A stretch of DNA of 64,000 bases from Oscillospiraceae bacterium. Lineage in GTDB: Bacteria; Bacillota; Clostridia; Oscillospirales; CAG-272. The stretch is from positions 1-64,000 of the forward strand of contig SVRY01000005.1 of NCBI GenBank assembly GCA_015064585.1, given 5' to 3'. Both the position numbers and the translations under genes were made by a program. The notes beneath the pieces were generated by a model. It was given only the letters and a program-made list of their open reading frames with translations. It did not search any database and was not told the origin of the DNA. How positions within the stretch are numbered: position 1 is the first letter of the stretch; each line of letters begins with the position of its first letter. Below, piece after piece: positions 1 to 11,997 of this stretch.

Positions 1-24
1 CTTTGGCCGCTCGGGAAATCCCCC
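1..24 (-). tRNA. tRNA-Tyr, partial (5' end only, truncated by window edge)
   Basis: Reverse complement GGGGGATTTCCCGAGCGGCCAAAG matches the 5' half of bacterial tRNA-Tyr (acceptor plus D-arm of a long-variable-arm tRNA). Confidence 0.6.
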
Positions 25-27
25 ATA

Positions 28-102
28 TGGAGCTGGTGATCGGAGTCGAACCAACAACCTGCTGATTACAAATCAGCTGCTCTGCCATTGAGCCACACCA
101 GC
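28..102 (-). tRNA. tRNA-Thr (anticodon TGT)
   Basis: Reverse complement GCTGGTG...CTGATTTGTAATCAG...GGTTCGACTCC...CACCAGCTCCA; 7-bp acceptor stem, TGT anticodon, encoded CCA. Confidence 0.93.
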
Positions 103-403
103 GTATTTTTGTGTTTCGACATCGCATATCTCAGCGACGAGAGTTATTATAGCACATGGTTTCCCATTTGTCAACACTTTTTTAAAAGTTTTTTAAAGTT
201 TTTTATGAGAAGATGGCATTCAAACATTTACAATGCCACTGCCAATTTTCAAGCACGGAAAATACCGATAATAGAATCGCCAAAATTTTTGTTATGAGCA
301 TCACCATACAACAAAATCTTCCTTTTCCGTGTACTACAATTATACCGCACACTGTCTACTTTGCAATATATGAATATTCTTTAAATAAAAAATGTTTATA
401 TTG

Positions 404-432
404 TTGCAAAATAACAAAATGTAGTGTATAAT
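404..432 (+). promoter_or_regulatory. sigma-A type promoter upstream of the branching enzyme gene
   Basis: TTGCAA (404-409), 17 nt, TATAAT (427-432). Confidence 0.65.
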
Positions 433-469
433 GAACCTATAAACATAACAAATCAACGGGGAGGTCACT

Positions 470-2452
470 ATGTCATATAAAATTTTAAAAATCGACCCCA
501 TGCTGCAGGCGTTCGAAAAAAACATTGAGCTGCGCATGGCAAGTTACCGACAAAAGCGCAAAGAGCTTTTGGGGGATGACGGCTCCCTTGTGGATTTCGC
601 AAACGGATATCAGTACTTCGGCTTTCACCGCACAAAAGACGGCTGGATCTACCGTGAATGGGCGCCCGCCGCCGCTTCCATGTTCTTAACAGGTGATTTT
701 AACGGTTGGAATCTCACCGGACACCCCATGAAAAAGCTGGAAAACGGCGTGTTCGAGATAGACCTCAAGGGGCGCGACACCCTACAACCGGGACAAAAGG
801 TACAAGCCATCGTATGTCATAACGGCGAAATGTTGCGCCGCATCCCGCTGTATGCTACCCGCGTAGTGCAGGATCCCGTTACCTATCTCTGGTGCGCCGA
901 GATTGAGGACACCTTTGCCCCCTTCCCTTGGAGCGACGAGGGATTCAAAATTCCGCGTACCCCTTTTATCTACGAATGTCACATCGGCATGGCGCAGGAT
1001 AAATATGATATCGGTACTTACGATGAATTCCGTTTGAACATACTGCCTCGCATCAAAAAGCTGGGATACAACACCATTCAGATCATGGCCATCATGGAAC
1101 ATCCCTATTACGGCTCCTTTGGCTATCAGGTTTCCAATTTCTTTGCCGCCTCCTCCCGTTACGGCAATTCCGAACAACTCAAAAAGCTGATCGATACTGC
1201 CCACAGTATGGGCATTGCGGTCTTACTGGATGTAGTACACTCTCACGCTGTCAAAAACACCGCAGAAGGACTGAACGAATTTGATGGCACTGTATATCAG
1301 TTCTTCCATGAAGGTGCCAAGGGAGATCATAGCGCCTGGGGCACCAAGCTGTTCAATTACGGCAAGGGACAGGTCATCCATTTCCTGCTTTCCAACCTGA
1401 AATACTGGATGGATGTATTCCACTTTGACGGCTTCCGATTTGACGGCGTGACCTCCATGCTGTACTTTGATCATGGTCTGGGCAGTGCATTTACCAATTA
1501 CAGTATGTATTTCTCCTCCAATACCGATATCGATGCCATTACCTACTTACAGTTGGCAAACGAACTGATTCATACCATCAATCCCAAAGCGCTTACCATA
1601 GCCGAAGATATGTCGGGCATGCCCGGTATGTGCATTCCCATCGCCGACGGCGGTATCGGCTTTGACTTCCGTCTTTCTATGGGCGTTCCCGATTTGTGGA
1701 TCAAAACGCTCAAAGAGGTTTCCGATGAAAACTGGGATATGTTCAAACTCTGGTATGAGTTAAACGGCAGACGTCCTCACGAAAAAAATATCGGATATGC
1801 AGAGTCCCATGACCAAGCACTGGTTGGCGACAAAACCATTATGTTCCGCCTGTGCGATGCAGAAATGTATACCGGCATGAACAAAGGCTCGCAAAGCACC
1901 GTGATCGACCGCGGCATCGCACTGCACAAAATGATCCGCCTACTCACAGCCTCTCTTGCAGGCGAAGGTTATTTAAACTTCATGGGTAATGAATTCGGCC
2001 ATCCGGAGTGGATCGACTTCCCAAGAGAAGGAAACGGTTGGAGTTATCATTATTGCCGCCGCCAATGGAATTTGGTGGACAACAATTTTTTGCGTTACGG
2101 CGAACTCAACAATTTCGACAGCGCCATGATTTGGCTTTTGAAAAAAGAGCGTCTGCTTGCCAAAAAAACAGAAAGCAGATGGATTGGGCAGGATGAAAAG
2201 ACACTCATCTACTCCAAAGGTGATTATCTGTTTGCCTTCAATTTCAACCCTTCCAATTCCTACGAAGGATACTTTGTTCCGGCAGAAGAAGGCCGCTACA
2301 GAGCCATCCTTACCACTGATGAGGGACGCTTTGGCGGTCATAACCGCATCGATAAAAACTACATCTATCAAACAGAGCAAGACGCCATCGGCAGAATAGG
2401 TTTCCCCTGCTATTTGCCTGCCAGAACCGCTATTATTTTCAAAAAAGTATAA
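470..2452 (+). CDS. glgB: 1,4-alpha-glucan branching enzyme, eukaryote-like GH13_8 type
   Basis: GH13 motifs (DVVHSH, FDGFRFDGVTSMLY, AEDMSG, GNEFGHPEWIDFPREGNGWSYHYCRRQWNL) read like eukaryotic GBE1; GGGGAGG ribosome-binding site upstream. Confidence 0.88.
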   Translation: MSYKILKIDPMLQAFEKNIELRMASYRQKRKELLGDDGSLVDFANGYQYFGFHRTKDGWIYREWAPAAASMFLTGDFNGWNLTGHPMKKLENGVFEIDLKGRDTLQPGQKVQAIVCHNGEMLRRIPLYATRVVQDPVTYLWCAEIEDTFAPFPWSDEGFKIPRTPFIYECHIGMAQDKYDIGTYDEFRLNILPRIKKLGYNTIQIMAIMEHPYYGSFGYQVSNFFAASSRYGNSEQLKKLIDTAHSMGIAVLLDVVHSHAVKNTAEGLNEFDGTVYQFFHEGAKGDHSAWGTKLFNYGKGQVIHFLLSNLKYWMDVFHFDGFRFDGVTSMLYFDHGLGSAFTNYSMYFSSNTDIDAITYLQLANELIHTINPKALTIAEDMSGMPGMCIPIADGGIGFDFRLSMGVPDLWIKTLKEVSDENWDMFKLWYELNGRRPHEKNIGYAESHDQALVGDKTIMFRLCDAEMYTGMNKGSQSTVIDRGIALHKMIRLLTASLAGEGYLNFMGNEFGHPEWIDFPREGNGWSYHYCRRQWNLVDNNFLRYGELNNFDSAMIWLLKKERLLAKKTESRWIGQDEKTLIYSKGDYLFAFNFNPSNSYEGYFVPAEEGRYRAILTTDEGRFGGHNRIDKNYIYQTEQDAIGRIGFPCYLPARTAIIFKKV

Positions 2453-2462
2453 TACAATTCTT

Positions 2463-2509
2463 AAAACAAAACAGACATTGCCTAAAAAGGCAATGTCTGT
2501 TTTGTTTTT
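2463..2509 (+). terminator. Rho-independent terminator
   Basis: About 21-bp inverted repeat AAAACAAAACAGACATTGCCT / AGGCAATGTCTGTTTTGTTTT followed by T-rich sequence. Confidence 0.85.
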
Positions 2510-2607
2510 AAAGCACCCGGCAAGGCAGCTGTCAAATATGACAGCGCCTTACCACAGTACCCTTTTAAAAACTTCATACTTTATCAAGTATTATTTGTTC
2601 TTTTTAA

Positions 2608-5600
2608 TTATTTCAAGTAATCTTTTTTTTTAATGATTACAACGGCAGCAACGCCAACCAAAGCAACAAATATACCTGCCAAAATATACATCGTGTTATC
2701 GCCGGGAGTCACATCGGAGCCCTTTTCAGTTACGGTTACCTTACAGGTTGCGCTAAACTTGCCATCCTCGGTAGAAACAGTAATGGTTGCTTCACCGGCA
2801 GATACAGCGGTCAGACTACCGTTTTCATCTACAGTTACGATGGTTTCATTATCGCTGGACCAAATCAGTTTAACATTTGCACCTTCGGGAGTAATTGTTA
2901 CTTTCAAAGTTTCGCTAGCGCCCTCTTCCAACGTTACACTTTCCTTGTCCAGGGTAATACCGGTAATTTCATCGGGATTTTCAATCTTACCCTTTTCGCC
3001 GATAAACTCAACTTCTGCAAGCTGTGTTCCGCCATACAGCGTTACACGGTAATACATATACGCACCGCGGCTTTCCTCGGGAATGGCGAAGGGCTTGACA
3101 AAGTTATCAAATTCCCATTTCAGATTGGTTCTGGTATCAAGGGTAGTCCAGTTTTCACCGTCGTTCGAAACATCCAGCATATAGCCTGCAGGAGCTTCGC
3201 TTGCCTTGTTACAAGTCAAGGTCAGCATTGCAATCTTGGAAGCTTCGGTTCCTGTCAGAACAATAGACTGCCCGCCGGTAATAGTGGTATATGTCAAGCT
3301 GTTATTGTCAAACAGTTTGTCAGCACCTTCAATTGCGGTAATCATATTGGTCTTAGAGGTTACAGTATCGGAAAGCTTTCCGGTGTTGGTAAGATCCGCC
3401 AAAGAAGCGGGCATCTTGCCTGTTTCTGTCAAAGAAGTAGGTGCAGAATCTTCGCCGCTACCCCAGGTAGAAGGTTCAGATCCCATTTCGAATTCAATGG
3501 TGCAACCATTTACCAGGTCTTCATGGCTCAAGAACATCTTGTTGTAGTTTTCGCCGTTCATCTTTGCGGATTGAATGTATACGTTTTCATCCGAGTTATT
3601 GTTGGCAATAATTACGATATCATTACCGTTTTCCAGATGGATAGTCACCTTGTCAAACAGCGGAGATCCAATCACGTATTCATTCGAACCCATGCTGTAG
3701 GGATAGAAGCCCAGCGCATTGAAGACATACCAACCGGACATTTCACCGTTGTCTTCGTCACCGGGATAACCCTGACCGAGTTCAGAACCGACATATACAT
3801 GACGCAACACTTCTCTTGTATACTGCTGAACCTTGTAAGGCTCGCTGGAGAATGCGTATGTATAGATTACGTGGTGAGAAGGCTGGTTATTGTGCATATA
3901 CTGACCCATCTTCACTTCTTTGAATTCCGCGATTTCATGGTGTACAGATGCCAATTCAACAACCTCTTTCATAGCTTCATAGCTATCGTCAAAGAGTTCG
4001 TTCAGCAGTTTTGCCAATTTTTCCGATCCGCCATGCAGAGAGGTGAAGCCCTGACCGTCAAATACTGCGGGGAATTGGTTGACCCAACCGACAGATTCAG
4101 TAAAGTCATACATCGGGCCGTTCCATGCCTTAGGATCGAAGGATTTGCCTGCCGACCATACACCGGCGGTGGATTTACCCATAAAGAAGCCTACTGCGGA
4201 GTTGTACAGCAGTGCATACTGCATACATCTGTTATAATAGTACTCTGCTTCATCGGCAAGGCCCATCGCCTGCGCCATACGGTACAAACCGTAGTCATTG
4301 ATATAGCCTTCAATGGAGCTGGAATAAGCCTCTTGTACGAATTGGCTTTCTCCGTTTATAATTCTGTCATTGGCGATATAACCAAGGAACGGAGCGGTGT
4401 TGTTTTCCTTTCTACCGCCGGCAGTCATGTCGGAAGAATATGCGGAAGAACTCTTCACCATGGATTTCCATGCTTCTTCGTAATTAAATTCAACACCCTT
4501 GAGATATGCATCTGCAAAGATGATATCACTGGAGGTACCCACCATACAGTTGACAGCACCCGGGCCCAACCATCTTGGCATCCAACCGGTTTCGGTAAAG
4601 TGCTGAACCATACCGTTGAGGTAATCAGTATCTCTTTCAGGAGTAAAGAGTGCGTATGCAGCCCATGCGGTACGATAGGTATCCCAGAAGCCGTTATTGG
4701 TATACAGCATACCGCTGGTCTTTCTACCACTCTTGTAGGGAGATGCATATACCCAAACAGGGTCATTTGCAGTGCCTTCATTTTCAGAGAACAAGCTGGG
4801 GAATGCGTACAGTCTGTACAAAGAGGAGTAGAAGGTAACCAGTTCGTTATAAGTAGCACCTTCAATTTCGAAGATTCCGCACAGATCATCCCATTCTTTC
4901 TGAGCAGCCGCAAATACGCTATCGTAGTTTCCGTCTGCGATTTCCAGTTCCATACTGTGTTTAGCCTGATCATAGCTGAGGTAGGAAGTGGCAATTTTCA
5001 TGGTCACAACAGTAGTGCCTTCGGGGAAGGAAACGATACCCTGCTTGGTTGCCACAACAGAAGCAGAAGCATATTCGGTATCAAATTCGCCGTAAACATA
5101 CATTGCAGGAGAGCCGTGACCGGTCTTAGCAGTAAAGGACTTTCCGTCAGCACCAAATTTCAGACTTCCGCTGCCCCAGAGGCTATCAAAGATCACGTTC
5201 ACATTATCAGATCCTTCGGGGAAGGTAAATCTTACGTATGCCGCATGATCGGTAGGAGTTACTTCAATCATAACACCCGAAGCCGCGGTGCCATCATTCA
5301 GAATTACAGTATATTCGTGCGCCTTAGCAAATTCATTCTGATGTGTAAACTTGGATTTTCTCGCATCAGAGGAAATCTGCGCTGATGTAATACCGTCAGT
5401 ACCTGCAGAGGTATCAACGGAAGTATTCGCCATAAACTGGAAGGAACCGTAGCTGCCGATCCAGAAGTTAGGCGCATGCAATACGGAAATAGAGTCGAGA
5501 GGACTGTTTTCGCCGTTTTGCTGATAAGTGTAAGGCAGAGTTGCCGCCTGGGGATTGGTAACGGGAGTAAAGAAGTTAAATCCACCGGGGGTTACAACGC

Positions 5601-8600
5601 CGGGGGTGCACATACCGCGAGAGAATGCGATATCATTGTTGGTTCCGCGCAGAATGTTGATATAATCGGACAAATGCTCGTATACCACGGGTTCCTTATC
5701 TTCAATTACAAGATCGTCGAAGAAGGTTACGAATCTGGAAGCATCCTTTGCTTCCGGCATATCAAAGTATACAAGAATCTTTTCAATGGTCTTGCCTGCA
5801 GCAACGTCACCAATATAGCTTTCAATATAGTTCCACTGCAAAGTATACAGGCATTCGCCTTCTACCTGACCGGTAGGAGTCATCTTAGAGCCATACTGAT
5901 CGATTGCACCCAATTCAGACAGATAGGTTCCGTCTGTGAATGCAAGGTCAATGATCACACGGCAGGAAGTGTATTCATAGTCATATGCATTGACATTGAA
6001 CAAGCCGGGGAAAATCACATAGCTCAGCTTAGTATTCTTGGTTACAGGAATAGACAGATCCTTAAAGATCACATTGCGAGCATAGGTGTTTTTAGTATCG
6101 GTCTGTTCACCGTATACACCCAGACAAGAAAGCCCGCTCCAAGCACCGGGATAATTACATTCGGTGCTGATGGGACCAAATACAGGCTTTGTCACCATAC
6201 CGGGCAGTTTCTGCTCTACAAGGCCTTCAGTTTCGGTCAGAAGAGCCAGCTCGGAGAACTGTGTATAATCATTGCCGCAGTTTGCGGTAATATCTAGCTT
6301 ATAGTACTGATATTCGGTGTCGTTCGCAAATGCAAACGATTTGGTTTCAAAATAATCGGAGAACTCAACACCGCTGCGAGCATCCAGTTTCACCCATGTT
6401 TTTCCATCAGTAGAACCGTAGAAAGCCCAATCCTTGGGGTTGCGGGTTGCATGGTCATTGGCAGAAGTAATGGAGTAGCCCTTAATGAGCATTGCTTCGG
6501 TGAGTGCAAAGGTGATCCACATGGTCTTGCCTGCTGCACAAACCTTGGTGTTTACATTACCGTCAAATACATTGATAACGCCTTCGCCGCCATCTACGGG
6601 CGCAGAGCTTTCTACTGTTTCTTTATTGACAGTAGGAACAGGCTCTTTTTCTTCCGGTTCTTCAATTTCACGGGAAGTAACAAACAGCTGCCATTCGGAG
6701 AACTGTACTACATCCAGTCCTACAGCGTCCTTACCGTTATTGGAAAGAACATCCAGCTTATAATAGCTGTATTCGGTTTCATTGTAGAACGTATAGGTGT
6801 AATAGGTGTTTCTTTCGGGCAGATCTTCTGCGCTGCGCTCATCCAGCTTCACCCAGGTTTCGCCGTCATTAGAGCCATACAGTACCCAATCCTTAGGGTC
6901 TCTGGGATCATGGTCGTTAGCAGATGCGATCTTATACATGTTCACAGCCGCAGGTGCGCTCAGCTTTACAGATACCCACAAAGAGGTGACGCCTGCTACG
7001 CACAGCTTGGTATCTACGTTGTTATCAAACAGCTGCAGGTTGCCCTGATCGCCGTCGTTACTTGCAGAGCCCTGTACTGTAGTAGTATCTACAGTTACTT
7101 GAACATCTTCAGGCTCTTCTGCTTTCGCACCTTCTACGGTAAACAACTGCCATTCGGAGAACTGTACTACATCCAGTCCTACAGCATCCTTACCGTTATT
7201 GGAAAGAACATCCAGCTTATAATAGCTGTATTCGGTATCGTTTTCAAAGGTATATGTGTAATAGGTATTTCTTTCGGGCATATCCTGGTTGCTGCGTTCA
7301 TCCAGCTTCACCCAGTTTTCGCCGTCATTCGAGCCATACAGTACCCAATCCTTAGGGTCTCTGGGATCGTGGTCGTTGGCGGATGCGATCTTATACATAT
7401 TCACAGCCGCAGGTGCGGAAAGATTTACAGATACCCACAAAGAGGTAACATTTGCTACGCACAGCTTGGTATCTACGTTGTTATCAAACAGCTGCAGGTT
7501 GCCCTGATCGCCGTCGTTACTTGCAGAGCCCTGTACTGTAGTAGTATCTACAGACATCTGTGTTTCTACAGGAGCATCCGATACGCCTTGTACAGTAAAC
7601 AGCTGCCATTCAGAGAACTGCACCACATCCAAACCTACGGCATCCTTGCCGTTATTGGACAAAATATCCAGCTTGTAATAGCTGTATTCGGTATCGTTTT
7701 CAAAGGTATATGTGTAATAGGTATTTCTTTCAGGCATATCCTGGTTGCTGCGTTCATCCAGCTTCACCCAGTTTTCGCCGTCATTAGAGCCATACAGTAC
7801 CCAATCCTTAGGGTCTCTGGGATCATGGTCGTTAGCAGATGCGATCTTATACATATTCACAGCCGCGGGTGCGGAAAGCTTTACAGATACCCACAAAGAG
7901 GTAACATTTGCTACGCACAGCTTGGTATCTACGTTGTTGTCAAACAGCTGCAGATTGCCCTGATCACCGTCATTAGAGGCAGAACCCTGTACGGTAGCAG
8001 TATCTACTGCCACCTGTGTTTCTACAGGAGCATCCGATACGCCTTGTACAGTAAACAGCTGCCATTCGGAGAACTGCACCACATCCAAACCTACGGCATC
8101 CTTGCCGTTATTGGACAAAATATCCAGCTTGTAATAGCTGTATTCGGTATCGTTTTCAAAGGTATAGGTGTAATAGGTATTTCTTTCGGGCATATCCTGG
8201 TTGCTGCGTTCATCCAGCTTCACCCAGTTTTCGCCGTCATTCGAGCCATACAGTACCCAATCCTTAGGGTCTCTGGGATCATGGTCGTTAGCGGATGCGA
8301 TCTTATACATATTCACAACCGCGGGTGCGGAAAGCTTTACAGATACCCACAAAGAGGTAACATTTGCTACGCACAGCTTGGTGTCTACACTGTTGTCAAA
8401 CAGCTGCAGATTGCCCTGATCGCCGTCGTTACTTGCAGAGCCCTGTACTGTAGTTGTATCCACTGTCAACTGTGTTTCTACATACTCTTCTTTATCTTCT
8501 TCACCGGAAGAAGCTTCTACAAACTGCCATTCGGAGAACTGAATAATATTACGGCCGGTACCGTCTTCGCCGCCATTGGCTGTAATGTCGATTTTATAGT

Positions 8601-9624
8601 AATCATATGCAACAGTATTTTCCACAAGGAAAGAATACAGTTTATTTCTATTGGGCATGCTTACATCGTTTTGCTCATCCAGTTTCACCCAATTTTCGCC
8701 ATCGGTGGAACCATAAACGATCCAGCTTTTGGGGTCACGCTGAGGCCAGTCATCACCGCTACCGATCTTATATTCGGCAAGTACGATGGGAGCAGACAGC
8801 TGAACGGAGATCCAGCCGGTGGGGTCAGCCGAAATAAACTTAGAAGCAAGACTGCCATCAAACAGCGCTGCCTTATTTTGGCTGGCATTATAACCGAGTT
8901 CTGTCATACCCTTGATAGAATTCGGCAGAACCTTCACACTGCCGTCATCCACACCGTCGCCAACCTCTGCAGCATCACTAAACAGATGCAGCGTGGAAAG
9001 CTGTGTCAGAGAATCACCCTTATTCGCAGTTATTTCAAACTTGTACCACTGATAAGAAGTTTTGTTCTCAAAACCGAATTTCTTAGTTTCCATGCGGCTG
9101 TTAAAGGTAACGCCTTCACGGGAATCCAATGCCTTCCAGGTTTTTCCGTCGTCAGAACCGTACAGAGTCCATGCTGAGGGATCTCTGCCGGGAGCATCGT
9201 TTGCGCTGGCAACGTCATAAGAACGTACCACAGCTGCTTTTTCCAGAGCAAAAGCAACGTAAATGTTCGAGCCTTGTGACAAATACTTGGTAGATGTCTT
9301 GTCGTCAAACAAATTGTACTTGCTTTCGCTGCCTACGTAGTCAGACGAGCCTTCGATCGTTTCATAACGAATGGCAAGGCCTCCGCCCTGACTTAAGTAT
9401 TCGGTGTTGACCACATTCGAAAGATGGTCACCATCCAGGGTTGATTGAAGCAGATTGCCGTTTTCGTCATCCTCAAATGATGTTGAAAACAGAACCTTAT
9501 CTTCAATGGCATCTTGTTCCGCTATTTTATCTGTCAAGGTTTCTGCAAAGATCATACCGGTATTACCGAGCATAGCAACCGACAGAACAACAGCGCCCAG
9601 ACGCTTTGTCCAATTGTGTTTCAT
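2608..9624 (-). CDS. Giant secreted GH92 alpha-mannosidase with multiple F5/8 type C (CBM32-like) modules, Big_2 domain and C-terminal membrane anchor
   Basis: 2338 aa; signal peptide; about eight F5/8C-like modules (LFD..T-K motifs); GH92 signatures (MPRWLGPGAVNCMVGTSSDIIFADAY, GYPGDEDNGEMSGWYVFNALGFYPYSMGSNEYVIGSPLFD); Big_2 (ITGITLDKESVTLEEG..); C-terminal MYILAGIFVALVGVAAVVIIKKKDYLK; RBS AAGGAGG. Confidence 0.9.
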   Translation of the reverse strand: MKHNWTKRLGAVVLSVAMLGNTGMIFAETLTDKIAEQDAIEDKVLFSTSFEDDENGNLLQSTLDGDHLSNVVNTEYLSQGGGLAIRYETIEGSSDYVGSESKYNLFDDKTSTKYLSQGSNIYVAFALEKAAVVRSYDVASANDAPGRDPSAWTLYGSDDGKTWKALDSREGVTFNSRMETKKFGFENKTSYQWYKFEITANKGDSLTQLSTLHLFSDAAEVGDGVDDGSVKVLPNSIKGMTELGYNASQNKAALFDGSLASKFISADPTGWISVQLSAPIVLAEYKIGSGDDWPQRDPKSWIVYGSTDGENWVKLDEQNDVSMPNRNKLYSFLVENTVAYDYYKIDITANGGEDGTGRNIIQFSEWQFVEASSGEEDKEEYVETQLTVDTTTVQGSASNDGDQGNLQLFDNSVDTKLCVANVTSLWVSVKLSAPAVVNMYKIASANDHDPRDPKDWVLYGSNDGENWVKLDERSNQDMPERNTYYTYTFENDTEYSYYKLDILSNNGKDAVGLDVVQFSEWQLFTVQGVSDAPVETQVAVDTATVQGSASNDGDQGNLQLFDNNVDTKLCVANVTSLWVSVKLSAPAAVNMYKIASANDHDPRDPKDWVLYGSNDGENWVKLDERSNQDMPERNTYYTYTFENDTEYSYYKLDILSNNGKDAVGLDVVQFSEWQLFTVQGVSDAPVETQMSVDTTTVQGSASNDGDQGNLQLFDNNVDTKLCVANVTSLWVSVNLSAPAAVNMYKIASANDHDPRDPKDWVLYGSNDGENWVKLDERSNQDMPERNTYYTYTFENDTEYSYYKLDVLSNNGKDAVGLDVVQFSEWQLFTVEGAKAEEPEDVQVTVDTTTVQGSASNDGDQGNLQLFDNNVDTKLCVAGVTSLWVSVKLSAPAAVNMYKIASANDHDPRDPKDWVLYGSNDGETWVKLDERSAEDLPERNTYYTYTFYNETEYSYYKLDVLSNNGKDAVGLDVVQFSEWQLFVTSREIEEPEEKEPVPTVNKETVESSAPVDGGEGVINVFDGNVNTKVCAAGKTMWITFALTEAMLIKGYSITSANDHATRNPKDWAFYGSTDGKTWVKLDARSGVEFSDYFETKSFAFANDTEYQYYKLDITANCGNDYTQFSELALLTETEGLVEQKLPGMVTKPVFGPISTECNYPGAWSGLSCLGVYGEQTDTKNTYARNVIFKDLSIPVTKNTKLSYVIFPGLFNVNAYDYEYTSCRVIIDLAFTDGTYLSELGAIDQYGSKMTPTGQVEGECLYTLQWNYIESYIGDVAAGKTIEKILVYFDMPEAKDASRFVTFFDDLVIEDKEPVVYEHLSDYINILRGTNNDIAFSRGMCTPGVVTPGGFNFFTPVTNPQAATLPYTYQQNGENSPLDSISVLHAPNFWIGSYGSFQFMANTSVDTSAGTDGITSAQISSDARKSKFTHQNEFAKAHEYTVILNDGTAASGVMIEVTPTDHAAYVRFTFPEGSDNVNVIFDSLWGSGSLKFGADGKSFTAKTGHGSPAMYVYGEFDTEYASASVVATKQGIVSFPEGTTVVTMKIATSYLSYDQAKHSMELEIADGNYDSVFAAAQKEWDDLCGIFEIEGATYNELVTFYSSLYRLYAFPSLFSENEGTANDPVWVYASPYKSGRKTSGMLYTNNGFWDTYRTAWAAYALFTPERDTDYLNGMVQHFTETGWMPRWLGPGAVNCMVGTSSDIIFADAYLKGVEFNYEEAWKSMVKSSSAYSSDMTAGGRKENNTAPFLGYIANDRIINGESQFVQEAYSSSIEGYINDYGLYRMAQAMGLADEAEYYYNRCMQYALLYNSAVGFFMGKSTAGVWSAGKSFDPKAWNGPMYDFTESVGWVNQFPAVFDGQGFTSLHGGSEKLAKLLNELFDDSYEAMKEVVELASVHHEIAEFKEVKMGQYMHNNQPSHHVIYTYAFSSEPYKVQQYTREVLRHVYVGSELGQGYPGDEDNGEMSGWYVFNALGFYPYSMGSNEYVIGSPLFDKVTIHLENGNDIVIIANNNSDENVYIQSAKMNGENYNKMFLSHEDLVNGCTIEFEMGSEPSTWGSGEDSAPTSLTETGKMPASLADLTNTGKLSDTVTSKTNMITAIEGADKLFDNNSLTYTTITGGQSIVLTGTEASKIAMLTLTCNKASEAPAGYMLDVSNDGENWTTLDTRTNLKWEFDNFVKPFAIPEESRGAYMYYRVTLYGGTQLAEVEFIGEKGKIENPDEITGITLDKESVTLEEGASETLKVTITPEGANVKLIWSSDNETIVTVDENGSLTAVSAGEATITVSTEDGKFSATCKVTVTEKGSDVTPGDNTMYILAGIFVALVGVAAVVIIKKKDYLK
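6660..8465 (-). repeat. Four near-identical tandem copies of an about 456-bp (152-aa) F5/8C module inside the GH92 protein
   Basis: VQGSASNDGDQGNLQLFDN.VDTKLCVA..TSLWVSV.LSAPA.VNMYKIASANDHDPRDPKDWVLYGSNDGE.WVKLDERS repeats four times; antisense ORFs at 7289, 7745 and 8201 are spaced exactly 456 bp. Confidence 0.93.
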
Positions 9625-9644
9625 AAGATCCTCCTTATTATATT

Positions 9645-10475
9645 TTAGGCTTTATTCACAGAGCCAAAAATTCTCATTTTGTTTTCGGTGGCTTCCTGCA
9701 CAGCCTTGCGAATAAAGGGAACAAGATCGGTCATACCAATCCCCTCTTTGTAATTCTCTGATGCCGCCTTTGCCGCCGCCTGGTTTACATCGGTAAAAAT
9801 ATTTACCTTTGCGATACCGTATTCAATAGTTTTCTTAAAATCTTCTTCGGAAAGCCCCGATCCACCGTGCAAAACCAGCGGAACATCAATAGTTTCTCTG
9901 ATCTTCTGCAATCTTGCAAAATCGAGTTTAGGCTTTTTACGGTATGCACCGTGTGCTGTACCAATGGCAACTGCCAGTGCATCCACACCTGTTTCATCGG
10001 CAAAGTATTTCGCCTGCACAGGATCAGTCAGCGCATCCTCACCGTCACAATCTGCCGCATTGCCCACATGTCCAAGCTCAGCTTCCACCGAAACACCCTT
10101 GCTGTGCGCATATTTGGTCATTTCCTTCAGCGCCTTGATGTTGTCTTCAAAACTCTTATCGGAGCAGTCGTACATCACAGAAGAAAATCCGAGATCAATA
10201 GCCCGGTATACGGTTTCTTCTTTCAAACCATGGTCAAAATGCAGTACCACCGGCACCTTTGCACGCTCTGCCATGGGACGAAGCAACCATGCCAATTCCT
10301 CCAAACCTCCGTAGGGAAGCAGGATCTCTGCAGTACCGATAATAACCGGCGAAGAAAGATTTTCTGCCGCCTCAAGCACTCCGTTTGCCATTTCCATGTC
10401 AATGGTGTTGAACAATCCTACCGCATATTTCTCATTTTGTGCTTTTTTCAAAACATCTGTAAGAGTTACCAGCAT
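9645..10475 (-). CDS. Class II fructose-bisphosphate / ketose-phosphate aldolase family protein
   Basis: HFDHG, VEAELGHVG, AIGTAHGAYRKKPKLDFARL, VPLVLHGGSGL motifs of class II zinc aldolases. Confidence 0.9.
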   Translation of the reverse strand: MLVTLTDVLKKAQNEKYAVGLFNTIDMEMANGVLEAAENLSSPVIIGTAEILLPYGGLEELAWLLRPMAERAKVPVVLHFDHGLKEETVYRAIDLGFSSVMYDCSDKSFEDNIKALKEMTKYAHSKGVSVEAELGHVGNAADCDGEDALTDPVQAKYFADETGVDALAVAIGTAHGAYRKKPKLDFARLQKIRETIDVPLVLHGGSGLSEEDFKKTIEYGIAKVNIFTDVNQAAAKAASENYKEGIGMTDLVPFIRKAVQEATENKMRIFGSVNKA

Positions 10476-10478
10476 CGT

Positions 10479-11959
<1,481 letters not shown>

Positions 11960-11997
11960 AATCCCCTCCTCTATTTGTAAACTCTTTTTACTATTAT

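Noticed and set aside
6660-8465. Mobile element or CRISPR explanation for the 456-bp repeats
   Set aside because: In-frame protein domain duplication with no transposase, terminal repeats or spacers.
6451-9177. 908-aa plus-strand ORF (plus 3523-5385, 5476-6297 and the repeated 72-aa ORFs at 7289/7745/8201)
   Set aside because: Antisense shadows of the GH92 gene. The sense frame has a signal peptide, recognisable domains and an RBS; the antisense frames have low-complexity sequence with no domain, and repeat only because the sense modules repeat.
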